A stretch of 28,531 nucleotides of DNA, taken from Podila epigama (Eukaryota; Mortierellomycota; Mortierellomycetes; Mortierellales; Mortierellaceae). Location of the stretch: positions 1 through 28,531 of the forward strand of contig JAAAVE010000171.1 of NCBI GenBank assembly GCA_015679605.1. The letters are read 5' to 3'. This document shows positions 1 to 10,606 of the stretch, piece by piece. A program made the position numbers and the translations under genes. Every line of letters starts with the position of its first letter. Position 1 is the first letter of the stretch. The notes under the pieces were generated by a model, which did not search any database, had not been told where the DNA came from, and saw only the letters and a list, made by a program, of their open reading frames with translations.

Positions 1-182
1 TCCTGGGTGACCTCTCAAGCTTATCTGGGCCACCGACCAAGTCTCCAGCAGTGACTACACCCGCCAAGCCGACTGTACCTAGCACTAATTCAAGTGGCCC
101 AGCCGCTTCTACACCTGACGACGACGGTTTACCTGACTTGGATGCGCTTACGAGAAGATTCGAAGCCCTCAAGAAGAGATGA
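1..182 (+). CDS. IST1: IST1-like ESCRT-III protein, C-terminal end (partial)
   Basis: This is an open frame entering from the left edge (first full codon at 3) and stopping with TGA at 180-182. It encodes about 59 residues: a Ser/Thr/Pro/Ala-rich linker, then a short conserved-looking tail reading LPDLDALTRRFEALKKR. That tail closely resembles the MIT-interacting motif (MIM) that ends IST1 proteins, which bind Vps4/LIP5 and modulate ESCRT-III disassembly at endosomes and during cytokinesis. The identity rests only on this tail. The conserved N-terminal ESCRT-III-like domain lies outside the window, so another MIM-bearing protein is possible. An AATAAA lies at 207-212. Confidence 0.6.
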   Translation, partial: LGDLSSLSGPPTKSPAVTTPAKPTVPSTNSSGPAASTPDDDGLPDLDALTRRFEALKKR

Positions 183-206
183 ATGGGTCCGAACGAGCCA
201 ACAACA

Positions 207-212
207 AATAAA
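207..212 (+). terminator. Candidate polyadenylation signal of the IST1-like gene
   Basis: An AATAAA hexamer, followed directly by a second overlapping AATAAAG, sits 25 nt after the stop codon at 182. Position and sequence fit a eukaryotic poly(A) signal. It is assigned by motif only. Confidence 0.4.
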
Positions 213-279
213 ATAAAGAGAATACACTAAAAAAGAAAGAAGGAAATCAAGACATAAGCGAACAGTCAATTTGGGTGTG

Positions 280-328
280 GAATGTTCGAGTTCATTGGAG
301 CACCTTCCACCAACTTTGAGCACCTTCC
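280..328 (+). promoter_or_regulatory. Candidate heat-shock-element array upstream of HSP104
   Basis: A perfect inverted HSF unit pair, GAATGTTC (GAA 280-282, TTC 285-287), is followed by two copies of an 11-bp direct repeat, GAGCACCTTCC (298-308 and 318-328), exactly 20 bp apart. The TTC triplets at 305-307 and 325-327 fall in the same 5-bp register and correct orientation as the first pair, as in gap/step-type heat shock elements. Intervening units deviate from consensus. The array lies about 280-325 nt before the HSP104 ATG, a sensible place for HSF control. Confidence 0.45.
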
Positions 329-471
329 TTTTTGGGTTTTCCATCCACCCCATCCGTCCAACCCTTCATCCTTTTTTGTTTATATGAGGATCGAAACATT
401 TTTTTTTCGTCTTTTTTTTTAAGCATAAACGCATACATTATCCTCACCTCATCCCCATCCCACAAACATCT

Positions 472-510
472 CACACACACACACACACACATATACACAT
501 ATACACACAC
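472..510 (+). repeat. CA/TA microsatellite in HSP104 5' region
   Basis: A run of CA dinucleotides broken by two ATATA steps lies about 100-130 nt before the HSP104 start codon. It is a simple sequence repeat, probably in the promoter or 5' UTR. Confidence 0.85.
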
Positions 511-605
511 TCACGCACTCTTTGTACATATCACCTCTCACCAACAACCTCACTCTACATCATTTTTACTGATCCATCCACTCGCATCCCTTATCATAAT
601 ACATC

Positions 606-3461
606 ATGAATAACTTCCAGTTCACAGAAAAAACAGAAAAGACGATCGGGGAAGCTCAAGAGCTTGCTCGTGAGTTCTCAAACTCCCAAATCACACCAAC
701 CCACCTTGTTCTGGCTATGCTGAACGAGTCTGAGGAAGGCCCTGGGTCAAGCCTTCTCAAGTCTATCATCAACAAAGCTGGTGGTGTCCCCGAGGAGATT
801 GAACGTGCTTTCAAGAAGCTTCTCGTGCGATTGCCCACCCAAAACCCTGCGCCCATGGACATCTCGTTCTCACCACAGGCTGTCCAAGTTTTGCGCAAGG
901 CTCAAGAACACCAAAAGAAACAAAAGGATTCTTTTATTTCAGTTGATCACGTCATCCTTGCACTCACTGATGATGCACCCACGTGGAAAGTGTTTACAGA
1001 GCATGGCATCACCAAGATTGCCTTTGAGGGTGCCATCTCTCAAATTCGTGGTAACCGTCGCGTCGAGTCCAAGAACGCCGAGGCCGGATATGAGGCCCTT
1101 TCCAAGTATGCGATCGACATGATCGCCCTCGCTGAGCAAGATAAACTTGACCCCGTCATTGGACGAGACGACGAGATTCGACGAGTGATTCGCGTTCTTT
1201 CGAGAAGAACGAAAAATAATCCAGTCTTGATTGGGTAAGTCGTTGTGAATTTTTTTACTTTTTTTATTTTTTCCCATGGTGGGGAGTGTTGGTTTATGCA
1301 GACACAAAAAAAAAAAATGTTTCTCCCAGTCAATCCTTCCCATCTACATTCTTCCTGACAACTAACATGGTCGATTTATTTTTGTCTACTCACTCGTTTT
1401 TCATCCAATAGTGAACCCGGTGTTGGAAAGACAGCCGTTGTAGAAGGTTTGGCTCAGCGCATTGTTCGCAAGGATGTGCCTGTCAGTCTTCAATGTCGCC
1501 TCTTCTCGCTCGACATGGGTGCCTTGATTGCTGGAGCAAAGTACCGTGGAGAGTTTGAGGAACGCTTGAAGGCTGTTCTTAAGGAGGTCAAGGAGTCGGA
1601 ACAAGGCATCATCCTGTTCATTGACGAGATCCATCTCGTTCTCGGCGCAGGAAAGACCGATGGTGCTATGGATGCCGCCAATCTGCTCAAGCCCATGTTG
1701 GCCCGAGGCGAACTCCGTTGTATTGGTGCCACCACACTTGACGAATACCGTCAGCATGTCGAAAAGGACCCCGCATTCGAGCGTCGATTCCAGCAAGTCT
1801 TTGTTGGTGAGCCATCTCTTGGTGACACGATCAGTATTCTTCGTGGACTCAAGGAGCGCTACGAGGTCCACCATGGTGTCAAGATTGCAGATGCTGCCTT
1901 GGTCACTGCAGCCACCTTGGCTCATCGATACATTACCAACCGTTTCCTTCCAGACAAGGCCATCGATCTCATGGATGAAGCCTGTGCCAATACACGTGTC
2001 CAGCTGGACTCGCAGCCTGAATTGATTGATCAACTGGAGCGTCGTCACTTGCAGTTGGAGGTCGAGGCGACTGCCCTGGGTAAGGAAAAGGACCCAGCCT
2101 CACAGCAACGACTGGTCAAGGTACGCGAAGAGATGTCCCGCATTTCCGAAGAACTCAAGCCTCTCAAGCTCAAGTATGAATTGGACAAGGGCCGCATCAA
2201 CGAGGTGCGTGACTTGAATCAGAAGCTGCAGGATCTCAAGAACAAGGCTGAAGAGGCAGAGAGACATTACGATCTCGCCAAGGCTGCCGATATCCGATAC
2301 TATGCCATCCCAGATCTCGAAAAGAAGATTGCTACCGTCACGGCTGAACGGCAACGTCAGGAAGCCGAGCAGCTGTTGGCAGCCGCGAATGGCTCCAAGC
2401 TTGAAGGAGGCGATTTGGTGACTGAAGTGGTCGGACCCGAGCAGATTACCGAAGTAGTTTCCCGATGGACTGGTATCCCTGTCCAGCGTCTCAACAAGTC
2501 TCAGGTTGAACGTCTCATGCAGCTGGCCGATCGTCTGGCCGAGCGCGTTGTGGGACAGGAAGATGCCGTGGAAGCTGTTGCCGAGGCTGTGCTCCGTTCC
2601 CGTGCTGGTATGTCCAAGGAGCATGCACCTCTTGGATCCTTCATGTTTTTGGGACCAACGGGTGTTGGTAAGACTGAACTGGCCAAGGCTCTTGCCCACG
2701 AGCTGTTTGACGATGAGAATATGATGGTTCGTATTGATATGTCCGAGTACATGGAATCGCACTCGGTCGCTCGTCTGATCGGTGCTCCTCCCGGTTATGT
2801 TGGCCACGACGAAGGTGGACAGTTGACTGAGGCTATCCGAAGACGTCCATACAGTGTTGTGCTCTTTGATGAGATTGAAAAGGCCGATATCAAGGTCCTG
2901 AACGTCCTCCTCCAGGTCCTTGACGACGGTCGACTGACCGACTCGAAGGGCCGTGTGGTGGACTTTTCCAACACTGTCATCATCATGACTTCCAATGTCG
3001 GCTATATTCATCTCCAAGATGCCGGCTCCACAGGCATTACGGAACAGGCTCGTGAGCTGGTGATGCGTGATGTACGCTCACACTTCCGCCCAGAGTTCTT
3101 GAACCGATTAGACGACTTGATTATTTTCGCACCTCTTGGTACAGCCAACCTTGGCAAGATTATCAAGAACCAGCTCGCTGTTATTGGAAAGCGCTTGGAG
3201 AGCAAGAACATTTCGCTCCATATTACCGATGGTGCCTGCCAAAAGGTGCTGAACGATGCCTTTGATCCCCGATATGGTGGTCGTCCATTGAAGCGATACC
3301 TGGAGAAGCAAGTAGTGACAAAGGTCTCGCGCATGTTGCTCTCTGGCGAATTGACAGAGTACCAGAATGTGATTGTTGATGTTGACGCGAAGGGCGAACT
3401 CGTGTTCAACGTGGCCAAGGCTGGAGGGCCCTTGGATGCCGAGTCAATGAATTTGGATTGA
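606..3461 (+). CDS. HSP104: Hsp104/ClpB-type AAA+ protein disaggregase
   Basis: Two exons (606-1234, 1412-3461) flank a 177-nt GTAAGT...TAG intron and encode 892 aa, close to the roughly 908 aa of yeast Hsp104. The intron splits the Walker A glycine codon of NBD1. Visible domains are: ClpN domain (about 1-150); NBD1 with Walker A GEPGVGKT (210-217) and Walker B FIDEIH (E282); coiled-coil middle domain (about 410-530); NBD2 with Walker A GPTGVGKT (624-631), Walker B LFDEIE (E697) and pore loop GYVG; then the C-terminal subdomain. The hexamer threads aggregated proteins through its pore with Hsp70/Hsp40 in the cytosol and nucleus and gives thermotolerance. The C-terminus ends ESMNLD, shorter and much less acidic than the yeast tail. 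The start has good N-terminal homology ([16 protein letters not shown]). Upstream DNA holds candidate heat shock elements. Confidence 0.97.
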
Positions 3462-3634
3462 CATGCGGATCAGCGTCAGACAAGAGGGTCCACCATGTCC
3501 AAGAGAGGTCTTCGATCAATGCCCGACAATGACAAGGAGGATGCAATTTCTAAAGGATCCAAGCGAACCCGCTTGAAATGACCTGATAACCTGATATCAA
3601 ACATTAACCATGTAGCAAATTGAACGAAACACAA

Positions 3635-3640
3635 AATAAA
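3635..3640 (+). terminator. Candidate polyadenylation signal of HSP104
   Basis: An AATAAA in an A-rich stretch (3633-3652) lies about 175 nt after the HSP104 stop. It is motif-based only. Confidence 0.4.
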
Positions 3641-3844
3641 ATAAAAAAAAAATAGCATTGGCCAACATTTGCATTTCTATGCATAGCACGTTTAGCACGC
3701 ATGCATGTCGGCATGATGTTGCATGAGTTCAGTAGACCCTTAACGTCTCCTTGGCGATCATTTTGATGTCTGCTGGTGCGTCTTTTCCCCCTTTCCATCC
3801 CCTTTGCTTTTCGCATTTTCACTTTTTCTTTCCTTTTTTTTTCC

Positions 3845-3908
3845 TTTTTTTTTTTTTTTTTTTTTTTCTTTTCTTTTCTTTTCTTTTCTTTTCTTTTCTT
3901 TTCTTTTC
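3845..3908 (+). repeat. Poly-T followed by (CTTTT)n minisatellite
   Basis: About 23 consecutive T residues are followed by eight near-perfect CTTTT pentamers in the HSP104-peptidase intergenic space. It is a polypyrimidine tract typical of promoters in this window. Length may be unstable or mis-assembled. Confidence 0.9.
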
Positions 3909-3936
3909 CACAATTCGATTCCATTCCTCATTCTGA

Positions 3937-3971
3937 TTTATTTATTTATTTATTGATCGATTGATTGATTC
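3937..3971 (+). repeat. (TTTA)n / (GATT)n tetranucleotide repeats
   Basis: Four to five TTTA units run into ATCGATTGATTGATT units upstream of the oligopeptidase gene. A TTTCAG at 4011-4016, 24 nt before the ATG, could be the acceptor of a 5' UTR intron. I could not identify its donor. Confidence 0.8.
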
Positions 3972-4040
3972 CACCATAACGACACTCGCATCACAATTCA
4001 ACACATTGTCTTTCAGAGTGCTTAGCCCAATTGAAGGAGA

Positions 4041-7000
4041 ATGACACTCCGAAACCTTGTTTGGCCTTCAGACCCCATGCAGAGAGCCAGCAACACTCAC
4101 GCTTATGAAAATATAACCGTGAATGATACTACTCAACGCACTGATTCTTGTTCAAACCCTCAGTTCGAACAAGAGTACGAGACCGTTGGTGAAGGCGAAG
4201 AAACTGATTATCTGCTCCCTGTAAACTCATCGAAGGCGTCAAGGTCTAAAAAATCTCATTTGCGCAATGACGACAGGCGCAACAACAATCGCAACCACCA
4301 TCGACTTCACCAACAATATTACAGGCTAGTCTTTCTCATCTTTGGTCTTGCTTCTGTCTTTGCATTCATACACTTTGGTAACGTATACCTGGAGAACCTG
4401 GAGAAGATGGGAATTGCATGCGAGGTCTGCTTTCCATGTTCCCTCAGTCAGTATTTTTTATTCACTATTCCACTTTTTTATTTTGACATATATCCATTTC
4501 ACCACCGCTATTCCAAAGCACCGTGGCATTGTTCAAATCGATCCTCAGAATCATCACTATTCATGTCACCACCAGTATCTGCCACAACAGAACCTTCATG
4601 TTCTTCTTTTGAAAAACGCAAGAAGGTGCCTCTACCACGGCTACCAGAGCCAGCCAAGAGAATCCCTCGTCCCTTAACCCTCCATAACGAAACCCTAATC
4701 GACAATTACAGATGGATGCATCAGATCGAAAAGGATCCAGATGTCAAGGCGTACATTGAAGCAGAGTCCCAATACTTGAAATCATGGATTTATCACAGCG
4801 GAGTGGAGCGCCTGCAGAAGCAATTGGAGACTGAGATCGATCAGATCAAGAATGGTATTTCCACTCTGGACCATTTAAATGCCGTTTACACGGGCGATGA
4901 CCATGATAATAACAAAATGTCCAATCTTGTCGAGGGTCAAGAATCGCTCAAGAAAAAGACAAAGCACCGTTTAGAGGGTGCAAAGTTTTGGGATATTGAT
5001 CGATGGCGTTACTGGTTGGACTCGTCAGAGGGTGACTATGGCGTCTACAAGCGACGACCCATCCCTGATAACGGCTATTATCGAGCCATGGAGCGCAAGC
5101 GATCCGAATACATGTCGACATTGGCTCTTGACAATGAAGATATGAGTGATTCGAACAGTCATGACGACCAACAGCCAATGCCGTGGGACATTGACCAATT
5201 CGGCGGCTGCAGCAACGGCGCACAGACAATGAGGGGATCGTTTGCAAGTGAGAAGGAGGCAGCAGAGGTCCAAGTTGTGCTTGACATTAACCGGATTGCC
5301 AAGGAATACCAACAGTACAAAGATTTTGCTTTTGGAACCATTGAAGTCCAGCCACGAGCTACGTTTCTGAGGCGGAGCATTCCAAGCACAGATGACATTA
5401 CTACCACGAGACCCAAAGAGCCTGACTACATGTTTGTGGCCTACAGTTTCGACATCGTGGGCGACGAGCGTTACAAGATTAAATTGGCAACGATTGATAA
5501 TGCGCAGCCAGGACCAGGCCATGTCAAGAGCGACCAGAGTGGTCAGAGCGGTAATTCAGGTGAATGCGCCAGAGCCCAGGTACCCCTTGACATGATGCTG
5601 GAGAACGCTGGTCCAGATGTACGTTGGCTCAAAATCGGTCGTTCCTTGTACCTGTACTATACAAAGTTGGATTCCAAGGGTCTTGCGCGTGAAGTGTGGA
5701 GGGTTCTGGTGGAGAGCTTTGATAACACTCATTGCAATGGTAGAAAAGGGGAGGAAGAACCTACGCCAGAGTTGGTTCTTCGAGAGGAGGATGAGCGCAA
5801 TGTCGTGGGCCTGTCTATAACGAACGACCGCCGATTCTTGTTGATTGAGGTAAGACGAGAAGACATTTTTTTTCACATGAAGGAGAATGGGTTGGCCAGT
5901 ATGACGCGATATGATGATATTGACACCCCTCGTCTGTTTGTTTGTCACTCCCTTACACACACACACAAAGAGCAAGGGACAAACCACAAGTCGTGTGTAC
6001 TTTTGGAGCATTGATGAACCACGCAGGGGCTGGAACCTCGTCCGGGAGAGTGAAGATGGAGTCATGTACAACGTAGAACATCATACTGGATATTTCTATA
6101 TTCGAACCAACCATGGCGACTCGTTCAACTTTAAGGTCATCCGCATCCCTGTGGCATACCTCAATTCGACTGGTACGCAACTGGTAGAACCCATTATTGC
6201 CAAGAAACCTGACCAGCAAACTCCTTCTTCTTCCGTGGCAACCCAATCGAGAAATACGTTCTTTCCATCGAGAGCAGATGAAATTGCGATTGAGCATGAT
6301 TCGAAAGAGTTCCTTGAACGGTTCGAGTCGTTTGTGGAGAATTTTGTTGCCTGGATCTGGCGCGATGGACTCCAGGAGATTCGAATCTACCATGTACCCC
6401 ATCCTGGTGGAGGTGATGACGGACACGAAGATGAAAAGTGGCCCTTGAATGAGTTACAGCGAGTGAGACCCTACAACAACAACTCGAGAGTGGCTACCAT
6501 CATGCCAGGCACCATTCGAGATGAGGAAGAGCGGCTGATGCGCAATTTTTACTCGACTCGACTCCGGTACTCCAACAGTTCCTTTGTGCATCCATGGGCT
6601 CTATATGAGTTTGACATGCACACTCTGACGCCTTCAATGGCGACGAGTGATATGGAACCCGAGGATGGGGACGAAAAAGTTCGAAATGCGACACGACTCG
6701 TTTGTCGCGAGAGCTTTCCAGTGAATGTCCAATACGGTAAAAAGGGACGCGACAAGATGCAAGTGAGTGGAGATATCGAGTCGCGATTGGAGATGTCTGA
6801 CCACCAAGACATGACAGATGCCCTCTTTGAGAAGGATGGAGGAAAGGGAAAAGATCCTACGGTAGAACAAGACAATGCAATTGCAAAGTTCAAGGAGCAG
6901 CGAATTATGGTACCTTCGACGCATGGTACCATGAACGACTCGAATGGGAACGAGGTACCGGTCCTGATTCCAGTCTCACTGGTCTACTATGACCTTGGGG

Positions 7001-7974
7001 AGAACAACTTTCCTCGACCAGCATTCGTGAAGTCGTATGGAGCCTATGGTACTCTTACGAGTGCTATGTTTGAGCCGGAGGTTTTATTACCGATGCTGCA
7101 TCGTGGTCTTGTTTTCGTTCAGGTGTATCCTCGAGGAGATGGTGTCATGGGTCCAGCATGGTATGAGAACGGGAAGGGAACCAAGAAGATAAACACGTTC
7201 TATGATGTCGAGGATGTACTGCTCTATCTTCGGGATTCAGGCATGGTGCTGCCAGGGAAAGTGGCGATTGAGGGACGTAGTCCAGGTGGCCTTGTGTCTG
7301 GATGGATGGCGAATCGTTGGGGCGAGAATCCAATTCCCTTGAGAACGATTGGCGGAGGAGGAGGAGAACAAGACAACATTGTCAAGGAAATGGTGAAGGT
7401 AGTGTTGGCGCAAGTCCCGTTTTTCGACGTGATTGCGAGCACGGCGGACAAGGATATTCCATGGGCAGAGTATGAGTGGGCCGAATGGGGGTCGCCTCTG
7501 GAGAGCAAGGAGGTTTTTGAAGTGATGAAGCGGTACTCACCATACGACCGAATCCGCAACCAGCCTTATCCTGCCATGATGATTTCGGGAGGCATAACGG
7601 ATGCCCGCGTGAGTTATGCCGAGCCGCTCAAATTTGTGGCCAAGTTACGTTCGGTTGATGGTAAGACGAATGATTGTCAGCGTTTGGATGAGCAGGATAG
7701 AGATGATGATGATGATGACCAAGACGACATTTGGCAGGATAAGGAGGATGAGGATGAGGATGAGGATGAAGCGTCGTCAACAGCACTTGACCATTTCGAC
7801 GAGTGGATAGTCTCTGAGAAGAATAAGAAGAAACACAAGGAGATGTGTGGTAGTAAGAAGGAGACGCCGCTCTTGTTGCAGATTGAAGAAGGAGGACACT
7901 TTAGCGGGCAGAGTTCTCTGTGGATGGCCTTTGCGCTTCACCAATTGGGCGCGACCAAGGTGGTGACGGGTTAG
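4041..7974 (+). CDS. Membrane-anchored oligopeptidase B-like S9A serine peptidase, enlarged
   Basis: Exons 4041-5849 and 5971-7974 flank a 121-nt intron (GTAAGA...AAG) and predict about 1270 aa; oligopeptidase B is normally about 700. The N-terminus (about 1-200) is not family sequence and holds one hydrophobic segment (LVFLIFGLASVFAFIHFG, about 99-116) preceded by a basic stretch, suggesting a type II anchor. The S9A start DNYRWMHQIEKDPDVKAYI is typical. A beta-propeller with long insertions follows, then the alpha/beta-hydrolase domain with nucleophile GRSPGG (S1040), an EWAEWGSP signature, acid in ITDARV (D1147) and base in EEGGHF (H1246), so the triad is complete. Family members cut after basic residues in short peptides. 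A D/E-rich insert of about 60 aa separates Asp and His. A 72-nt, frame-keeping, pyrimidine-rich stretch (4447-4518, GTCAGT...AAAG) may be an unremoved intron, which would give about 1246 aa. Confidence 0.85.
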
Positions 7975-7980
7975 CAAGGA

Positions 7981-8035
7981 TATCGAGATAGAAATAGATA
8001 GATAGATCGATGGATGGATGGATGGATGAAAATGA
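7981..8035 (+). repeat. (GATA)n and (ATGG)n tetranucleotide repeats
   Basis: GATA units followed by GATGGATGGATGG units lie directly after the peptidase stop codon. They are simple repeats in the 3' UTR. Confidence 0.8.
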
Positions 8036-8575
8036 ATGAGTAAGGACGCGTTTGTTCAACGTCAACAGCAACGTGCTGTTTAGATTGCCTGACTGACCGG
8101 CTGACTGCCTGACCTTGACGCGGCGGACACGGCAACGAAAAGATACACCATGGCATGGTACGGCATGGTATTGGCATGAACACTGGGGAATGGCCACTGT
8201 TCACACACACAAACACCCTTCTTCTTGTTGTATGTACAGTGCATGTGCCCTTTTTCTTTGCCCTTCTGTGAATGTCTAAAAATATCAACTAACTTTTTAT
8301 CTGGTGTGGCCATGGTCTTGCGGGAAAGAGGTACAAATGCATGGTGCATGCATACATGTCATTGCCCTGTTTGGTCATTCTCACTTTCTCTCTCCGCACC
8401 CTTCTTTTTTTTTTTTTTTTTTCGTTCTGTCTTTCTTTTTCTGTTGGCTGTACTCCACACTCCACACTTGCCATTTCACTTTAATCATTCATTCATTCAC
8501 TCATCCATTCACTTTTGCGTGAAGCAAAAAAAGGAATTCAATCAACAAGACTAGCAAAAAGAAAAAGGAGACACA

Positions 8576-8614
8576 TTCAATCAATCAATCAATCAATCGA
8601 TCAATCAATCAATT
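8576..8614 (+). repeat. (TCAA)n microsatellite abutting a start codon
   Basis: About nine TCAA units, one altered to TCGA, end 5 nt before the start codon of the gene at 8619. This is probably 5' UTR. Confidence 0.9.
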
Positions 8615-8618
8615 CACC

Positions 8619-10489
8619 ATGGTCAAACACACCACGGCTCTCGGGCTGGTCGCCATCCTTCTCACGGCTTCTCATGTCTCGGCATTGCCTGCGAAGGCAT
8701 CCTTGTCCAGCGATCTTGCATTAGCACAAAACAACCACGCGGTCTATGCGTCCCAGGTAATATATTTTTAACCTCTTTCTATCGCGTTCTTGGGTGTTTT
8801 TATTTTTCTTTTTCATTTTCAAGGGGGAGCGAGTACTACGTTGTTCTTTTCTATTCCCTCGCCTCATTACTCTGCAAGGGGGGGCCACACACAATATGAC
8901 AACCACACACTCTCCACAAGACACGAAATGGGCTTGGGAAAAAAATGTAGCCACAGTCAGTTTCCAACAGAAAACACTAAAGTAGTTTTCACGACAACCT
9001 TCAATGGATAACCCTCCCAGTCAAGTCAGTCAGTCTTGTCCATCGTTCAACAAAAGGAACAAAAAAAAAAAAAAAGCCCTGCCAAAAGGAAAGGGACTTC
9101 AAAAAAAAACCTATTTTTACTAATCGCCTTATCTCCCTTCACTGCTTTGACAATGGACAATGACCCACCACGCACGCATAGGACATTGAACCATTGGCAC
9201 AGCCATTCTTCAAGCGAGCGCCTCCTAATCAAGACCAAGAGTCAGGTCCGGGTCCGGCTGAACCAGCTTCGCCCGAGGCTTCGCCTGAACCCACTACACC
9301 GCCAGAGACAACAACGACTACAAAGGACGAGCCAGCCACAACACCTCCCGCAACCACCATTCCTCCTGTGATTACCACCACAACCGTGCCGCCAGTGACT
9401 ACTGTGCCACCTGTTGTCACCTCCACTTCAACCTCAAGCACAAAGAGTACCAGTACCACATCCTCAAGCTCCACTTCCTCCGATGCGGAGGAAACGACTT
9501 TAGAACCGACAAACAAGCCCACCTCAAAGCCAACGACCCATCCTAAACCCTCTCCCGGCAACAACAACAATAACAATAACAACAATAACCCTCCTCATTC
9601 AAAAACTTCGCCCCAGTCACCTCCACCACCAACGTCTACAATCCCTTCTGATGAATCGTCTGGACCATCTGTCCTACCAATTGTGCTAGGCTCTGTCCTA
9701 GGAGTGAGTGTTTTGCTTGCAGCTGCCATCTTCTTTTATATGCGCTTCCGTAAGGGACGCCGCTTTGACCGCAAACGACCCCTCAGCTTCCTTGCCGTGT
9801 CCCTGGAAGACCCCGCTGGATCCGACCGTCACATGTCGACATCGTCTGCCGAAGCGGCCTTGGCTGTCGCACGAGGAGGTCTTGGGCGGGACAATGACGT
9901 GAATGAAAAAGAGGATGAAATCCGATACTCACCACCAACACCCATCGGAGGTGTCCACCGATACAGTTATCAATCCTCCGACCACTCTCCGGCTATGACA
10001 TGGAACCCGGATGATGAGAACGCCAGCCTTGTCGGTGGATTTACTCAACAACAGCAACTTCAGCATCAACAACACGATTACATCTCTGCTATGGACCCAC
10101 ATTCGGAACAATCCTTTGTGGCCTCGTCCATGATGCCTCTTGCACCCAATGATCCTCGATTGAGCCGATTCAGTGACCGTCAACTGCAGCAGCTTCATCA
10201 GCAACAGCAACAAGGCGCGTATTCACCAGAACCCGAGATGCGTGAATTGCCACAACAAGGACAAGGTGAACAGCAACAATTACGCGTGGTCGGTGGTGCG
10301 CCCCTATCACCTACACACACTGAAGTGGATATTCTTGAACCTATTCAGTCAGAGCCACTGGATATGCTCCAGACCACGACATTGTCACCACCGACAGATG
10401 ACCGTGCCAATACAGCCTCGGCTCCGGAGACCAGGTCTCTGCATGGTAGTATCCGTTCAAACGCTTCTCACCATAGCAATAGCCGTTAA
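8619..10489 (+). CDS. Mucin-like single-pass type I membrane protein
   Basis: Exons 8619-8756 and 9182-10489 (425-nt GTAATA...TAG intron, phase 0) encode 481 aa. The ATG lies in a strong context (CACCATGG) and opens a signal peptide: KHTT, a hydrophobic core, then a likely cut after HVSA near residue 21. A dibasic FFKR (55-58) could be a Kex2-type processing site. Residues about 60-205 are Thr/Ser/Pro-rich with a poly-Asn run of ten, as in heavily O-mannosylated wall-spanning stalks. A transmembrane helix (about 211-233) is followed by the stop-transfer RFRKGRRFDRKR and a roughly 245-residue Gln-rich cytoplasmic tail. The architecture recalls fungal wall-stress sensors (Mid2/Wsc type), but I see no Cys-rich WSC domain, so the sensor role is inference. 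The long intron might hide another exon; I saw none. Confidence 0.75.
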
Positions 10490-10606
10490 ACCCCCATACC
10501 CACCCACCACTACCTCATTTCATCTCTTGTATATAAAACAAAGAACAAAAAATACATATATAAAAGTATATCTTTTCTATATATTTTCGTAAAGCAAAGA
10601 CATTGA
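10490..10606. other. Short convergent intergenic region
   Basis: Only 117 nt separate the stop of the mucin-like gene (+) from the stop of the helicase gene (-). The AT-rich stretch (TATATAAAA, TATATATTTT) must serve as 3' end signal for both transcripts, so overlapping 3' UTRs are likely. Confidence 0.5.

Larger units (their letters stand above)
7975..8618. other. Intergenic region, no gene seen
   Basis: This 644-nt stretch lies between the peptidase stop and the membrane protein start. It holds simple repeats, a cluster of ggcatggta repeats (about 8151-8178), a poly-T run (about 8405-8422), ATTC and TCAA microsatellites, and nothing resembling a coding exon or RNA gene. The right half should carry the promoter of the 8619 gene. 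Confidence 0.6.

Noticed and set aside
2100-3017. 305-codon open frame antisense to HSP104 (and a 215-codon one at 1401-2048)
   Set aside because: Both mirror the strongly biased HSP104 coding strand; no family features, no promoter or intron signals. Treated as codon-bias shadows.
5025-5522. 165-codon open frame antisense to the oligopeptidase gene
   Set aside because: Opposite strand of a well-supported coding exon; composition has no independent coding character.
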